DNA of 64,000 nucleotides. Origin: Marinimicrobium sp. C6131. GTDB taxonomy: Bacteria; Pseudomonadota; Gammaproteobacteria; Pseudomonadales; Cellvibrionaceae. A program made the translations under genes and the position numbers. Shown in pieces: positions 31,901 through 40,818 of the stretch. Numbering within the stretch: position 1 is the first letter of the stretch; every line of letters starts with the position of its first letter. The stretch lies in NCBI RefSeq assembly GCF_026153455.1, contig NZ_CP110629.1, positions 992,001 to 1,056,000 on the forward strand. The letters run 5' to 3'. A model generated the notes under the pieces. It was not told the origin of the DNA. It did not search any database and saw only the letters and a list, made by a program, of their open reading frames with translations.

Positions 31901-32497
31901 GGCCGGCAGATTGGTGTCCAGGTGACGCAGCAGGCGCTTCAGGTCCTCGCGGACGGTGTCGTCGGTTTCCAGTCGGGCCAGGAACTGATGCACGGCCTGG
32001 CGGTAGGCGAGTTCCGGGGCATCCAGGGTGTCCGGTTGCGCGCCGAGCTGGCTGTCCAGGGGCAGTTGCCGGGTGATGGCCCGGCACAGACTGTCGATGG
32101 TCTGGATGCGCAGTCGCTGTGGGCTCATCAGCAATTGCCACTGGCACTCTTCGTCGCGCTGCAAGACCGCCTGAGCCAGACGCCAGGTGCGCCGGGCGTG
32201 GGGGTTTTCCGGCTCCGGCTGCTCGGCGGCCTCGCGCAGGGCCGCCATGATGCGGTCCTGCATTTCCCCGGCGGCCTTGCGGGTGAAAGTGATCGCGAGG
32301 ACTTCTTCGGGAGCGTCGCAGCGGGCCAGCAGGGTCAGGACGCGCTGGGTCAGCAGGCCGGTTTTGCCCGAGCCGGCGGGCGCGGCCACCGCAAAGGAGC
32401 GGGTCGGGTCCAGCGCCGCCTGCCGTGCGTCGAAGTCCGGTGGCGCATCGGGGCTGAAGGCACCGTGGGGGAGGTTGTCCAGTGTTGTTGCGTCCAT
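28970..32497 (-). CDS. UvrD/AddA-like helicase-nuclease
   Basis: A 1175-residue superfamily 1 helicase with a C-terminal nuclease, in the AddA/RecB style. Walker A is AAPAGSGKTGLLTQRV (about 37-52); FTRKAAGEMQDRI is motif Ia. ILVDEFQDTAAPQL is motif II, VGDGMQSCYGFRDANVGLF motif III, NFRSQTNVVRWVN motif IV, VMTLHKSKGLEFDTVI motif V and TRLLYVGCTRAVKRL motif VI. RWIVDYKSSQP near 1128 is the PD-(D/E)XK nuclease. It should unwind and trim double-strand ends for homologous recombination together with the AddB-like protein encoded just upstream on the same strand (108 bases apart, with a REP unit between). No recBCD genes are in the window. The name addA is avoided because this proteobacterial branch differs from the Bacillus type. 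Confidence 0.9.
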   Translation of the reverse strand: MDATTLDNLPHGAFSPDAPPDFDARQAALDPTRSFAVAAPAGSGKTGLLTQRVLTLLARCDAPEEVLAITFTRKAAGEMQDRIMAALREAAEQPEPENPHARRTWRLAQAVLQRDEECQWQLLMSPQRLRIQTIDSLCRAITRQLPLDSQLGAQPDTLDAPELAYRQAVHQFLARLETDDTVREDLKRLLRHLDTNLPAIETLLMRLLAKRDQWLGVMLEAQQAHARPYLEAVLRDVIEEQLSRVTDGIGYHASELCHLADQAATNVEQDNPESPILRLKGITALPDPGPAAVADWQALAELMLTARGEWRKRLTKKEGFPAGKPGAALKEQYGEWVAQIQEDTPDLAEQLHAVRQLPPAEYTESQWQLLDSLTRLLPLLSAELTLVFKQLGATDYSAIAQAASFALGDEENPSDIALKLDYRIQHILVDEFQDTAAPQLRLLEQLTAGWQPDDGRTLFIVGDGMQSCYGFRDANVGLFLDAREHGIGEVPMTALDLTVNFRSQTNVVRWVNDIFSRAFPARDDIGRGAVRYSPSIAFNAPLEGEAVQFYGCLHQNDSEEADSETSHPEASPDKTLAQLQEAESVAELAERALAADDEDSVAILVRSRPHLQWILPALARRGLHWQATEIDRLASRMAIVDLMSLTRALLNLDDRIAWLSILRAPWCGLDLHDLHALVTTDLGVQNPWPRYGWPVIWRQLQLRDQVPGITDTGRQCLDRLMAVLEPAWRERHRKPLRQWIEGIWLALGGPALLAEPGDAQDIPSYFNLLEKHQHGGGLRDWNTFERGVESLFAAPRADANPRLQVMTLHKSKGLEFDTVIIPGLDRASSSDDKELLLWQQRINQAGERQLLLGPLAPTGTDTDPLYQFMRNEAKLRDGFEATRLLYVGCTRAVKRLHLVACVGLDARSGKPRAPRQGSLLRTIWEPVQPQMLSAPTGTQVPAVTSGGDSDYEGLQHILRLAPDWRAPAPTEVTVLQAYRGREFGDEENIPEVEAPAARLARHTGTVLHNQLQRLTEQPLDAWSEAWAEQQRPFWTLQLRQFGWEPETIAEALEKIRWGLHQTLTDPDGRWLLDPTHEDSACERAIHHVVGTEVRESVIDRTFVDGGVRWIVDYKSSQPETDQSPEAFVAQEVATYTPQLARYARVMQDLGETRPIKTALYFPLLASEKRLVEVNP

Positions 32498-32531
32498 AAA
32501 GGTATCGTTGTCAATTTATACACGGGTTTTC

Positions 32532-32580
32532 GGTGGATCGGTCCGACGTCTCGGAGGGGCGAAAGCCCCGTCATCCACCA
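32532..32580. repeat. REP-like repeat, locus 3
   Basis: GGTGGATCGGTCCGACG opposed to CCCGTCATCCACC, a diverged unit of the REP family, fills the gap between the two helicase-nuclease genes. Hairpin GGGGC/GCCCC lies at its centre. It may modulate transcript stability between them. Confidence 0.75.
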
Positions 32581-32605
32581 TCAATTTGGGGCGCGGATCG
32601 CACCA

Positions 32606-35329
32606 TCACGGGATAAACCGTGCGATGGTGTCGGCTTCCAATATCCGGTTTAACGGCACCAACTGCCCGCTGTATCGCTGCGCCTTGGCGTCCTTGAAAT
32701 CCACCCGGGCATCGCCGGCCATAAAGGTCCGGGCCAGGTCGCTCAATACCTCACGCCACTCGGCCCGTTGAGCGTCCCAATCCTCACTGGGTTTTACCCC
32801 GGGCGGGGGCGTACTCAGGGCACCGAGGCCAATCCACTGCAGGGCCTTGGGGTTGAGCTGCGCGAAGGCGATTCCACTCACCGGATCTTCCTCGGTGACC
32901 GCATACAGCGGCAGTTGCGGCTCGTCGGGGCGCGGGCCCTGCCACTGATTGGCATTGAGATCGGCGCCGGTCTTGTAGTCGATCAACAACCGCTCGCCGT
33001 TTTCCAACTCGTCGATACGGTCGATAAAGAGCGTCAGGTTCAGGCCGTTGAATTCAATCTGCCGACGTTGCTCGGTGGCCACCACCCGAAAGGGCGGACG
33101 GCCTTTTTCGAGCGCCAACCAGCGCTCGATCATCAGGCTCAACCGCTCCTGCTCCAGTGCGCAGTACTCCGGCCCCAGCTCTCGCGGCCGTCGCTGACGG
33201 ATTGGCGCCAGAGTCTGTTCGCACGCGCGGCTGATCAGTGCTTTCAGGGCGTCTTCCTCAATGGCGTGCAACTGAGCGGAGTCCCGCAGGGTTTTCCAGA
33301 CGGTGGCCAACACGCCGTGCAACACCGTACCGCGCTCCGCGGGGGACAGGCCCAGGACCGGCGCATCCGGGAGCTGAGCCCCCAGACGCAGTTGGGCGAA
33401 GGCGTTGAACGGGCAGGCCGCTTGATGCTTAAACAGCGAGCTGCCACCGGGCGCTTTGCTGCCGGCGGTGATACCGGGCCCCCTGGCGCTGTGTACCGGT
33501 GTGAGTACTCGGGCTTCCCCCAGGGCGGCCTCGAAGGCCTGTCGGGCACTGATGGGTTCCGGCACCAGTTCGGCCAGTGGCGTTTCCGGCAGGGCGCGAA
33601 TCAGGGGGCTGGGTGACAGGTCGCCCTGATCGTCGCTGTGGGGTGCGCTGAATACCACCTGCTCGGCACACTGCCGGTAGTGGTCGGTCAGGCTGCGGGC
33701 AAAGTGCAGTTCCCGCTCGGCACTGGCGTGGGGCATCTGCCGGTCCCGCTGTAGTTCGAGCGGTATCAGGGGGTTGGGGGCGGGTACCGGTGGCCATTGG
33801 CGCTGATGCAGGCCCAGTACCCAGCAGTGGCTGAAACGCAGGCCGGCGCCTTCCAGTGCCCCGAGAATCTGAATGGGTGAATCCGGGGTCTGGGCCTGAA
33901 ACGGGGTCTGCTGGGCCAACTGGTTCAATTGGCTAAGGGCCTGGCTCAATGTCAGGTCGGCGCCGGTGGCCTCAAGGGCGGCAAAGGTTTCCAGCAGCTC
34001 GTGCCAAAGTCCCAGTTGCTGGAACTCCTGGCTGTCCAGCCGGCGCGGGCCGGGCCAGCCCAGGGTATCCAGCTGCTGGCGGAATGTCCCGGCCCACTGG
34101 CGGGCGCTGCCGGAGCGGGGCAGGCGCCGCCGTTGCTCATCAAGCAGTTGCAGACGCCGGTTCAGCGTCGGGGTCAGCTCCGACGGTTCGGACGAAAGCG
34201 CCGTGCTGTCCTCCATCTGGTCAAGCCACTCTGTGATGGCCTGGCCATGGAAGCGCAGGTCGCTTCCGGTGAGCTCAAACTTGCCCTGTTCCCGTAACCG
34301 GGTGACCCACTGCGCGCGCAGCACGGTTTCTTCGCTCCCCCAGAACGGGTTCTGGAGCAATTGACACAGTTCGTTCAGCGGCCATTGGTCCCGCAAGAGT
34401 CCGAGCAGGCTCAGGGCGGCGTGTATCAGCGGGGTAGTGCCCAGCGGCACCCCGGCCGAGAAGTTGAACGGCAGGGTATAGCGCGGCGTTCCCGGCAGCG
34501 GAACGGTGGGTTCAAAAACCTCGGCAAAGACCCGCTCCACCTGATCCCGTCGTTGGCCCAGGTCCGGGACGATGATACCGATGACGGCCTCCGGTGAGGT
34601 CTGCAACTGGCGGAGGCTCCACACGGCGGCCGCGCGCAATTCGGTGTCCGCATCCGGGGTCGATACGCGATGCAGGCGGTTGTCGGTAGTACCTTTGGGC
34701 GACAGGGCAATACGTTCGCGCGCCGCGGCCTGCAGAATGCGTTGATGGAGCGGTGGCAGATCGTCAAAACCCAACAGCCACAGTCGGGGTTCCGGCGCCA
34801 GTGCGCCGGACTCATAGGCCTGGGCCACGATGGCCTGACCGGCTTCCGGCGTCATCAGGCGACGACTCGCCAGCCGCTGCTCAAACAGCTCGGCCCAGCG
34901 CAGAAAGCTGCGGCCATTCCCGTTGAGGTAGAGGTCTTCCCGGAGTGTGTCCGGAGAGACCTCCCATAGCGCGAGCGCGCGCAGCGCCGAGTCTGCTTGC
35001 TGGGCCAGAGGGTCGGCCTGGAGCAGTGCCTGGGCCTCGTCCGACTGGCCAATCACCTGTTCCCAGACCCACTGACGCTGGTGGCGGCTGGCCAGAGCGC
35101 GGTCGCAGCCGGCGTAGCCCCGGGTGACCAGGGTCTGCCACTGCTCGTCCAACCAGCGGTTGAGGGGCCATACCCGTGGGGCCTCCCAGGCCGCTTTGCC
35201 CTGTTCCCGCTGGTATTGGCTCCAGGCCTTGAGCAGGTGGCGGCGCAGCCGGTCGTTGGCGGTGATGATGGGCTCACCGGCATTCAGGGCCGGTATCAGG
35301 GGGGCCAGGTCAAAGAGAGAGGTCGCCAT
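32606..35329 (-). CDS. AddB-like PD-(D/E)XK nuclease subunit (probable DNA repair protein)
   Basis: A 907-residue partner of the helicase-nuclease downstream. It begins MATSLFDLAPLIPALNAGEP; the ATG at 35329 has CCGGAG just upstream. A longer frame would run into the divergent GGDEF-EAL gene and is rejected. The N-terminal helicase-like half has no functional Walker A (ITANDRLRRHLLKAW in its place), as in AddB-type subunits. The C terminus has QAACPFNAFAQLRLGA and the nuclease motif LLIDYKTGADLN. Relatives as I remember them end with a C-x2-C-x5-C iron-sulfur motif. Here the matching stretch reads KAQRYSGQLVPLNRI (Gln884, Ser887, Asn894), so three of four ligands appear lost. It otherwise looks intact. 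Confidence 0.85.
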   Translation of the reverse strand: MATSLFDLAPLIPALNAGEPIITANDRLRRHLLKAWSQYQREQGKAAWEAPRVWPLNRWLDEQWQTLVTRGYAGCDRALASRHQRQWVWEQVIGQSDEAQALLQADPLAQQADSALRALALWEVSPDTLREDLYLNGNGRSFLRWAELFEQRLASRRLMTPEAGQAIVAQAYESGALAPEPRLWLLGFDDLPPLHQRILQAAARERIALSPKGTTDNRLHRVSTPDADTELRAAAVWSLRQLQTSPEAVIGIIVPDLGQRRDQVERVFAEVFEPTVPLPGTPRYTLPFNFSAGVPLGTTPLIHAALSLLGLLRDQWPLNELCQLLQNPFWGSEETVLRAQWVTRLREQGKFELTGSDLRFHGQAITEWLDQMEDSTALSSEPSELTPTLNRRLQLLDEQRRRLPRSGSARQWAGTFRQQLDTLGWPGPRRLDSQEFQQLGLWHELLETFAALEATGADLTLSQALSQLNQLAQQTPFQAQTPDSPIQILGALEGAGLRFSHCWVLGLHQRQWPPVPAPNPLIPLELQRDRQMPHASAERELHFARSLTDHYRQCAEQVVFSAPHSDDQGDLSPSPLIRALPETPLAELVPEPISARQAFEAALGEARVLTPVHSARGPGITAGSKAPGGSSLFKHQAACPFNAFAQLRLGAQLPDAPVLGLSPAERGTVLHGVLATVWKTLRDSAQLHAIEEDALKALISRACEQTLAPIRQRRPRELGPEYCALEQERLSLMIERWLALEKGRPPFRVVATEQRRQIEFNGLNLTLFIDRIDELENGERLLIDYKTGADLNANQWQGPRPDEPQLPLYAVTEEDPVSGIAFAQLNPKALQWIGLGALSTPPPGVKPSEDWDAQRAEWREVLSDLARTFMAGDARVDFKDAKAQRYSGQLVPLNRILEADTIARFIP

Positions 35330-35533
35330 GGTGCTCCGGAGTCTGGGTCGTTTGCGCGAAGAATAGCATGCTCGGCCCGAGGCTTCAGGGATGGTGCTCT
35401 TTCCCTTAAATGATTGATGCGCCAGATTCTGTGCTAGTCTTGAGAAAGCTTTGAGAAAAACGAGGGTAGGGCGGTACCCACGGAGCCTACTTGGGATCAC
35501 CATCGACCGGGACCGCCATTCTGGGGAATACAA

Positions 35534-38131
35534 ATGCCGTTGATGACATCGATCAACACCAAGCTGTTGGCGATCGTGGTCTTGTTCGCAGCGATCAGTG
35601 GGGTGTTGATTGGCTTGTGGCAGGGGGCGGAGGAATCGCGTCGCCTGCAGCGGGGATACGATGAGCGACTTCGGGCGTTGGGCGAGCGCTATCGGGACCG
35701 CCTGGCCCAGGAGTTCGCCCGTCGTCAGAACCTGTTGACGGCGACGAGGGATGCCTTGGCCGATTCTCTGAGGCGTACCGCCGGGGACGCGGTCCCTCCG
35801 GATTTCGGATTCCAGCGCGACCCTGATGGTGCGGTGCGGGAATACCTGGGCGAATCGGGCGTTTTCATCCACCGGAACGCCCCGATCACCGACCACATGC
35901 GCCGGCTGGTGTACCACACCAATGGCACCTGGTTGAATATCGAACCGCTGTTGAAGACCCAGTTCAACGCCTTCTATCTGATTACCCGGGATCGGATCAG
36001 TCGCATCTGGCCCGCGTCTCTGGTGTCCGGGCATCGGCCCGACCACGACGTCACTCAGGAAATTTTTTATACCCTCGCCGCCCCAACGGAGAACCCGTTG
36101 GGCAAGCCGCGTTGGACGCCCATCTACTTTGACTATTACCCACAGGTATGGACCACGTCATTACTGGTACCACTTTACGTGGAGGGCCGCTTTGAAGGGG
36201 TGGTCGGGGCGGATCTGGATATGTCGTTTCTGTTCGGCCAACTCAGTCAATTGGAGTCTGACTTCGACTCCCTCAACGGGTTTATCTTCAGTGCCGATGG
36301 CGAGTTGATTCTGCATGGTGATCAGGCTGCCGAGCAGCCGGTTTGGCGGCACGACGAATATCGGGTCTTCAATCAGCGGGCTGAGTTGAGTCCGGGAATG
36401 AGGGCGTTTATTGATCGCTCCCGATCAGGCGACTGGGCACCGGGCGGGGTGTTCAGTCACGAACTGCGGGGCGAGATGCAGCGCATCAGCTACCAGCCGC
36501 TACCCGAGCTCGATTGGTATATCGGGCTGCATTACCCCGAGTCCATGCTGGAAGCCCGGCACGCCGAAACCATGATGACCATCTACCAGAACATCGCGGG
36601 CATGTTGTTGTTTCTGTCGCTGGGGATGTACTACGGATTGAAATGGTTGGTGACTCGCCGGATTCTGCAACTGGCGGACACGACGGAGCGCATCGGCGTT
36701 GATAACTGGTCGATCCGGCTTCCGGAGTCGGGCAATGACGAAATCAGCCAGTTGGCCCGGGGCATGAACCGCATGCTGGAAAAAATCAACGAGTTGTTTC
36801 GCGGTCTCAATAACAGCATTCAGGATATGGAACGGCTGGCCTATTATGACCAGCTTACCGGCCTGGAAAACCGGCTGTTGTTCAAGGAGCAGCTGCGCAC
36901 CGCACTGTTCTCGATTCGGCGCGAGGGCCACAATCTCGCGCTGCTGTATCTCGACCTGGATCACTTCAAAGACATCAACGACAGTCTGGGCCATGAGGCC
37001 GGAGACCGGTTACTGGTGCAGGTGTCCCAGCGGCTGAGGGCCTGTCTTAGGGACGAGGACTCGGTCGCCAGGCTCGGCGGAGACGAATTTGCCATTTTGT
37101 TGCGCAACGTTTCGGAGCCACGGTATGCCTCCATTGTGGCGGAAAAAATCATTGATGCACTGAGCCACCCGGTTCGCTTGAATGCCCAGGAGGTGGTGGT
37201 GGGCACCAGTATCGGCATCACACTGGCGCCGGACGACAGCAAGAACCTTGAACTGTTGATGCGCAACGCCGATCTGGCGATGTACCAGGCCAAGTACCAC
37301 GGGCGCAATGTGTATCGTTTCTATACCCCGGATATGAACCGGGAAGTGGAGCAGCGTTTACGCCTGGAGCGCGAGTTGCGTCTGGCACTGCAGAATCATG
37401 AGTTCGAGCTGTATTATCAGACCCAGCTCGATATGCAGACCGGAGCGGTGGTGGGGATCGAAGCCTTACTGCGCTGGAACCATCCGAGCCGGGGCCTGGT
37501 GCCACCGGATGAATTCATCCCCGCCGCCGAGGAAAGCGGACTGATCGTACCCATTGGTCAATGGGTCATACGAGCGGCCTGCCAGCAAGCGAAAAATCTC
37601 CACAAGGCACAATTCAAGCACATCAAAGTGTCGATCAATGTGTCGGCAAGACAGCTCAGTGACCGGGACTTCGTGGCCGACTTCAAAGCAGTGGTGCAGG
37701 ATACCGGCGTTGCGCCCGAACAACTGGTGCTGGAGGTCACCGAAAGCACCCTCATGGCAGACACCCGGATCGCGCTGGCGCATCTGCACGCGCTGCGGAC
37801 CCTGGGTGTGGGCCTGGCGATTGACGACTTCGGGACCGGCTACTCCTCGCTGAGTTACCTCAAGCGTCTGCCGGTGACCTGCCTCAAAGTGGATCGCAGC
37901 TTTGTTCAGCAACTGCCGGCGAACGAGGAGGATCGGGCGATTACCACATTGATCGTCGCCATGGCCAACAGTCTCAATTGCCGGGTGGTGGTGGAAGGTG
38001 TGGAAACCGAGCCGCAGTGGGCCTTTCTACGCGAGTGTGGTTGTCACTTCGGTCAGGGCTATTATTTCAGTTATCCGGTGCCGGTGGAGCAACTCATGGT
38101 GGGCTTGCTGGAGGCCTTGAAGAGTGAGTGA
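35534..38131 (+). CDS. Membrane GGDEF-EAL protein with periplasmic Cache-like sensor
   Basis: An 865-residue cyclic-di-GMP enzyme. A first transmembrane helix (LLAIVVLFAAISGVLIGLW, about 10-28) is followed by a periplasmic region of about 310 residues that looks like a double Cache sensor (YYPQVWTTSLLVPLYVEGRF, GVVGADLDMSFLFGQL). The second helix (about 355-372) and a HAMP-like linker come next. The diguanylate cyclase domain has an intact active-site GGDEF (515-519). The phosphodiesterase domain has EAL (643-645), TGYSSLSYLKRLP and the acidic residues DDFGTG. Both motifs are intact, so either or both activities are possible. GGGGA precedes the ATG at 35534. The gene is single and divergent from the AddB-like gene. 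The sensed ligand is unknown. Confidence 0.94.
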   Translation: MPLMTSINTKLLAIVVLFAAISGVLIGLWQGAEESRRLQRGYDERLRALGERYRDRLAQEFARRQNLLTATRDALADSLRRTAGDAVPPDFGFQRDPDGAVREYLGESGVFIHRNAPITDHMRRLVYHTNGTWLNIEPLLKTQFNAFYLITRDRISRIWPASLVSGHRPDHDVTQEIFYTLAAPTENPLGKPRWTPIYFDYYPQVWTTSLLVPLYVEGRFEGVVGADLDMSFLFGQLSQLESDFDSLNGFIFSADGELILHGDQAAEQPVWRHDEYRVFNQRAELSPGMRAFIDRSRSGDWAPGGVFSHELRGEMQRISYQPLPELDWYIGLHYPESMLEARHAETMMTIYQNIAGMLLFLSLGMYYGLKWLVTRRILQLADTTERIGVDNWSIRLPESGNDEISQLARGMNRMLEKINELFRGLNNSIQDMERLAYYDQLTGLENRLLFKEQLRTALFSIRREGHNLALLYLDLDHFKDINDSLGHEAGDRLLVQVSQRLRACLRDEDSVARLGGDEFAILLRNVSEPRYASIVAEKIIDALSHPVRLNAQEVVVGTSIGITLAPDDSKNLELLMRNADLAMYQAKYHGRNVYRFYTPDMNREVEQRLRLERELRLALQNHEFELYYQTQLDMQTGAVVGIEALLRWNHPSRGLVPPDEFIPAAEESGLIVPIGQWVIRAACQQAKNLHKAQFKHIKVSINVSARQLSDRDFVADFKAVVQDTGVAPEQLVLEVTESTLMADTRIALAHLHALRTLGVGLAIDDFGTGYSSLSYLKRLPVTCLKVDRSFVQQLPANEEDRAITTLIVAMANSLNCRVVVEGVETEPQWAFLRECGCHFGQGYYFSYPVPVEQLMVGLLEALKSE

Positions 38132-38137
38132 CGGCCG

Positions 38138-38977
38138 TCAGTCGTTGGAGACGGCAATCACCTGAACATCGGTGATGCCGAATTCGCGAAGCGCCGGTTC
38201 GAGCCGCTCGACTTCCGGCCCATCGGCGGTGAACAGAGCCTGATGCGATGGGCTCGTGCATGCGGATCCCTCCAGCCCCAGCTCGGCCAACCAGTAGGCC
38301 ACTCGCCGGGCAATGGCTTCCCCGGAATCAATCAACGCCACGTCCGGCCCCACAACGGCCTGTAATTCCCGCTTGAGCAGAGGGAAATGGGTGCAGGCCA
38401 GTACCAGCGTATCCATCTCCGAAGCGCGCGGATGGGCCATCATGGGTGACAGCAGATCCTGCAATTGCTCCGGTGAAGGCGTCTGCCCGCGCAGGTGTGC
38501 TTCGGCCAATCGAACCAGTTCAGAACTGCCCAGTGAAATGACGGTGCAATCCGGGGCGAACTGCTGGATCAGGTCCCGGGTATAGGGGCGGGCGACGGTG
38601 CCCGGTGTGGCGAGCAGACCGATGACTTTGGTGTGCGACCGTTGGGCGGCTGGCTTGATCGCCGGAACCACGCCCACGATCGGCTCGCGGAAGTGGGCCC
38701 TGATGTGCGGCAGGGCGAGGGTGCTGGCACTGTTGCAGGCCACCACCACCACGTCCGGGCGGCTGTGCTGAATCAGTTGGTGCAGCACCCGATCGACGCG
38801 GGCAATCAGGATCGCTTCGCTTTTGGTCCCGTAGGGAAAGGCGGCATTGTCGGACGCGTAACTCACCGAGCAGCCCGGGAGCAGTCGCTGGATATCCGCC
38901 ATGATGCTCAGGCCGCCGACACCGGAGTCGAACACCAACAGGCGAGGGGGGCGGGCATCAACGGGCATAACAAACAT
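38138..38977 (-). CDS. murI: Glutamate racemase
   Basis: MurI converts L-glutamate to D-glutamate for peptidoglycan. The 279-residue protein has the two catalytic cysteine motifs, VVACNSASTLALP and LVLACTHFPLL, and the substrate loop FDSGVGGLSI with the general-acid aspartate. SDNAAFPYGTKS is the second conserved loop. It starts at ATG 38977 or three codons later (38968); neither has a strong ribosome site. The gene converges on the GGDEF-EAL gene with 6 bases between stops, and it is divergent from rmuC. The product is cytoplasmic. Confidence 0.94.
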   Translation of the reverse strand: MFVMPVDARPPRLLVFDSGVGGLSIMADIQRLLPGCSVSYASDNAAFPYGTKSEAILIARVDRVLHQLIQHSRPDVVVVACNSASTLALPHIRAHFREPIVGVVPAIKPAAQRSHTKVIGLLATPGTVARPYTRDLIQQFAPDCTVISLGSSELVRLAEAHLRGQTPSPEQLQDLLSPMMAHPRASEMDTLVLACTHFPLLKRELQAVVGPDVALIDSGEAIARRVAYWLAELGLEGSACTSPSHQALFTADGPEVERLEPALREFGITDVQVIAVSND

Positions 38978-39131
38978 CCGGGGTTGAAAGGTCCGTGGTC
39001 ACTGGCTTCACAGTCGTTCTTGCGCTCCTCGGTTGGATTTCGTTCCGGCCGTTGGGCCGGCGGTGGCGAATGCGACGTGGGCAGCGCCGGTCAGGCTTGG
39101 TAGAATCGCCGCGACGATTGTATTTTGCTCC

Positions 39132-39154
39132 CCGGTTCCGCACAAGGGAACCGG
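39132..39154 (+). promoter_or_regulatory. Hairpin in rmuC leader
   Basis: CCGGTTCC (39132-39139) and GGAACCGG (39147-39154) make a perfect 8-bp stem with a 7-base loop, about 20 bases ahead of the rmuC start. There is no T-run, so it is not a terminator. It could be an operator or an mRNA-stabilising stem. Confidence 0.35.
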
Positions 39155-39174
39155 CCAAATAACGGGAATGACCT

Positions 39175-40764
39175 TTGCCTCTGACCAACGTGACGTTATT
39201 GATGGCCGCCGCCGGAGGCCTGCTGATCGGCCTGGTACTGACCGTGCTGTTTTACCACTGGCGACTCAAGGAAGCCGTGGCGGCGCGGACACGGGAGTTG
39301 GAGCAGACCCTTCAGCAAGCGCAGAGTGACTGGGCGTTGGAGCAGGCCGATCATCGCCATGAGCGGGCCCGACTGGAGCGACAACTGGCGGACCTGCGCA
39401 GCCGCGAAGAGGAGCTGCGTCAGCAGTGGCGTGAGAGTCAGCAACAGCGAGAATCCCTCCAGACGCGGCTGAGCAATGTACAGCAGGAACTCGCCGCCGC
39501 CCGGGAAAAGCTCGAATACCTGGGCGAAACCCGGCAGGAGCTGCGTCAACGCGAACAGGCCCTCGCCGAAGCACGCCGTCGGGCGACGGAACTGGAAACC
39601 CGGCTCGGGCAGGAGCGGGAGCAGTTTGAATCCCAATTGGCCCTCTTGCAGGATGCCAGGAAGCAACTGACCGGTGAATTTGAAAATCTCGCCAACCGGA
39701 TTTTTGAAAGCAAGCAGCAGCAATTCTCCCACAGCAGCAAATCCCTGCTGGAGACCGCCATCGACCCCCTGAAGACCCAGCTCACGGACTTCCGTCGCAA
39801 AGTGGAGGACGTGTATGAAAAAGAAAACGCCGAGCGGAACAAACTCGCCGGTCACATTGAGCAGTTGCACCGTCAGGCATTGAAAATCGGTGAAGATGCC
39901 GTCAACCTGACCCAGGCCCTCAAAGGCAATACCAAGTCCCAGGGCAATTGGGGGGAAGTGGTTCTGGAGCGGCTGCTCGAACAGTCCGGGTTGCAGAAAG
40001 GCCGGGAGTATGAAACCCAGGTCAGCTACGCGAGTGCCGATGGCGGGCGTCGCACGCCGGATGTCATCGTGCGCTTACCGGAAAACAAGGACATCATCAT
40101 CGATGCCAAGGTATCGTTGGTGGATTACGAAAAGTATTGTAACAGCGACGATCAGGGCGAGCGCGACAGGTTCCTCGCGCAGCATATTCAGTCGCTACGC
40201 AACCATATCCGCGGTTTGAGCGTAAAGGACTACGAGCAGCTCGATGGCGTTCGGGCGCTGGATTTCGTGTTCATATTCGTGCCCATTGAAGCGGCCTTCA
40301 TGCTCGCGCTTCAGCAGGACCCCAAGCTGTACAGTGACGCCTACGACAAGCACATCATTCTGGCCAGCCCGACCACCTTGCTGGCCATTCTGCGCACGGT
40401 TGAAAATATCTGGCGATACGAGAAGCAGAACAAAAACGCCGAACGCATTGCCAAAGATGCCGGGGCACTGCACGATCAGTTTGTCTTGTTGTTGGAGGCA
40501 CTGGATACCGTGGACAACCACATCGGTAAAACCCGGGAGGCGTTCGACACGGCACGCAAGCGCCTGGCGACGGGCAAGGGCAACCTGCTGCGTCGGGTGG
40601 ATAATATTCGTCGCCTGGGCGCCAAAACCAAAAAGACCATCGGTCGGGACAGGCTGGAAGAGGCGGATGAGTCCGTGGCCCTGCTGGACGTCGATGAAGC
40701 GCCGGACGCGGATGAGGCGCTGGAGGATGCCGCAGACCGGGACGACGAGAAATCCACGGACTGA
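39175..40764 (+). CDS. rmuC: DNA recombination protein RmuC
   Basis: RmuC limits inversions between short repeats and has a restriction-nuclease-like core. The 529-residue protein has an N-terminal membrane helix (LLMAAAGGLLIGLVLTVLFY). A long coiled coil (about 35-175; Gln, Glu, Arg rich) and the RmuC domain follow (GNWGEVVLERLLEQSG, RRTPDVIVRLPENKDIIIDAKVS, FIFVPIEAAFMLAL and ILASPTTLLAILRTVE). The start is TTG at 39175 with GGGAA six bases upstream. The C-terminal 40 residues are acidic (DADEALEDAADRDDEKS). The DUF2489 gene follows after 54 bases. The presence of many hairpin repeats in this genome makes an anti-inversion protein a natural companion, though that is inference. Confidence 0.92.
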   Translation: MPLTNVTLLMAAAGGLLIGLVLTVLFYHWRLKEAVAARTRELEQTLQQAQSDWALEQADHRHERARLERQLADLRSREEELRQQWRESQQQRESLQTRLSNVQQELAAAREKLEYLGETRQELRQREQALAEARRRATELETRLGQEREQFESQLALLQDARKQLTGEFENLANRIFESKQQQFSHSSKSLLETAIDPLKTQLTDFRRKVEDVYEKENAERNKLAGHIEQLHRQALKIGEDAVNLTQALKGNTKSQGNWGEVVLERLLEQSGLQKGREYETQVSYASADGGRRTPDVIVRLPENKDIIIDAKVSLVDYEKYCNSDDQGERDRFLAQHIQSLRNHIRGLSVKDYEQLDGVRALDFVFIFVPIEAAFMLALQQDPKLYSDAYDKHIILASPTTLLAILRTVENIWRYEKQNKNAERIAKDAGALHDQFVLLLEALDTVDNHIGKTREAFDTARKRLATGKGNLLRRVDNIRRLGAKTKKTIGRDRLEEADESVALLDVDEAPDADEALEDAADRDDEKSTD

Positions 40765-40818
40765 GGACCAGTCGGCCCATCGCGAACCCTGAATCAAGTT
40801 GACTGAAAGGATCAAACC

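Noticed and set aside
31043..32653. 536-residue open frame antisense to the AddA-like gene
   Set aside because: Helicase motifs are all on the minus strand; the plus-strand frame shows no known motif.
35330..36046. N-terminal extension of the AddB-like gene
   Set aside because: It overlaps the divergent GGDEF-EAL gene and crosses its promoter; a good ATG with ribosome site exists at 35329.
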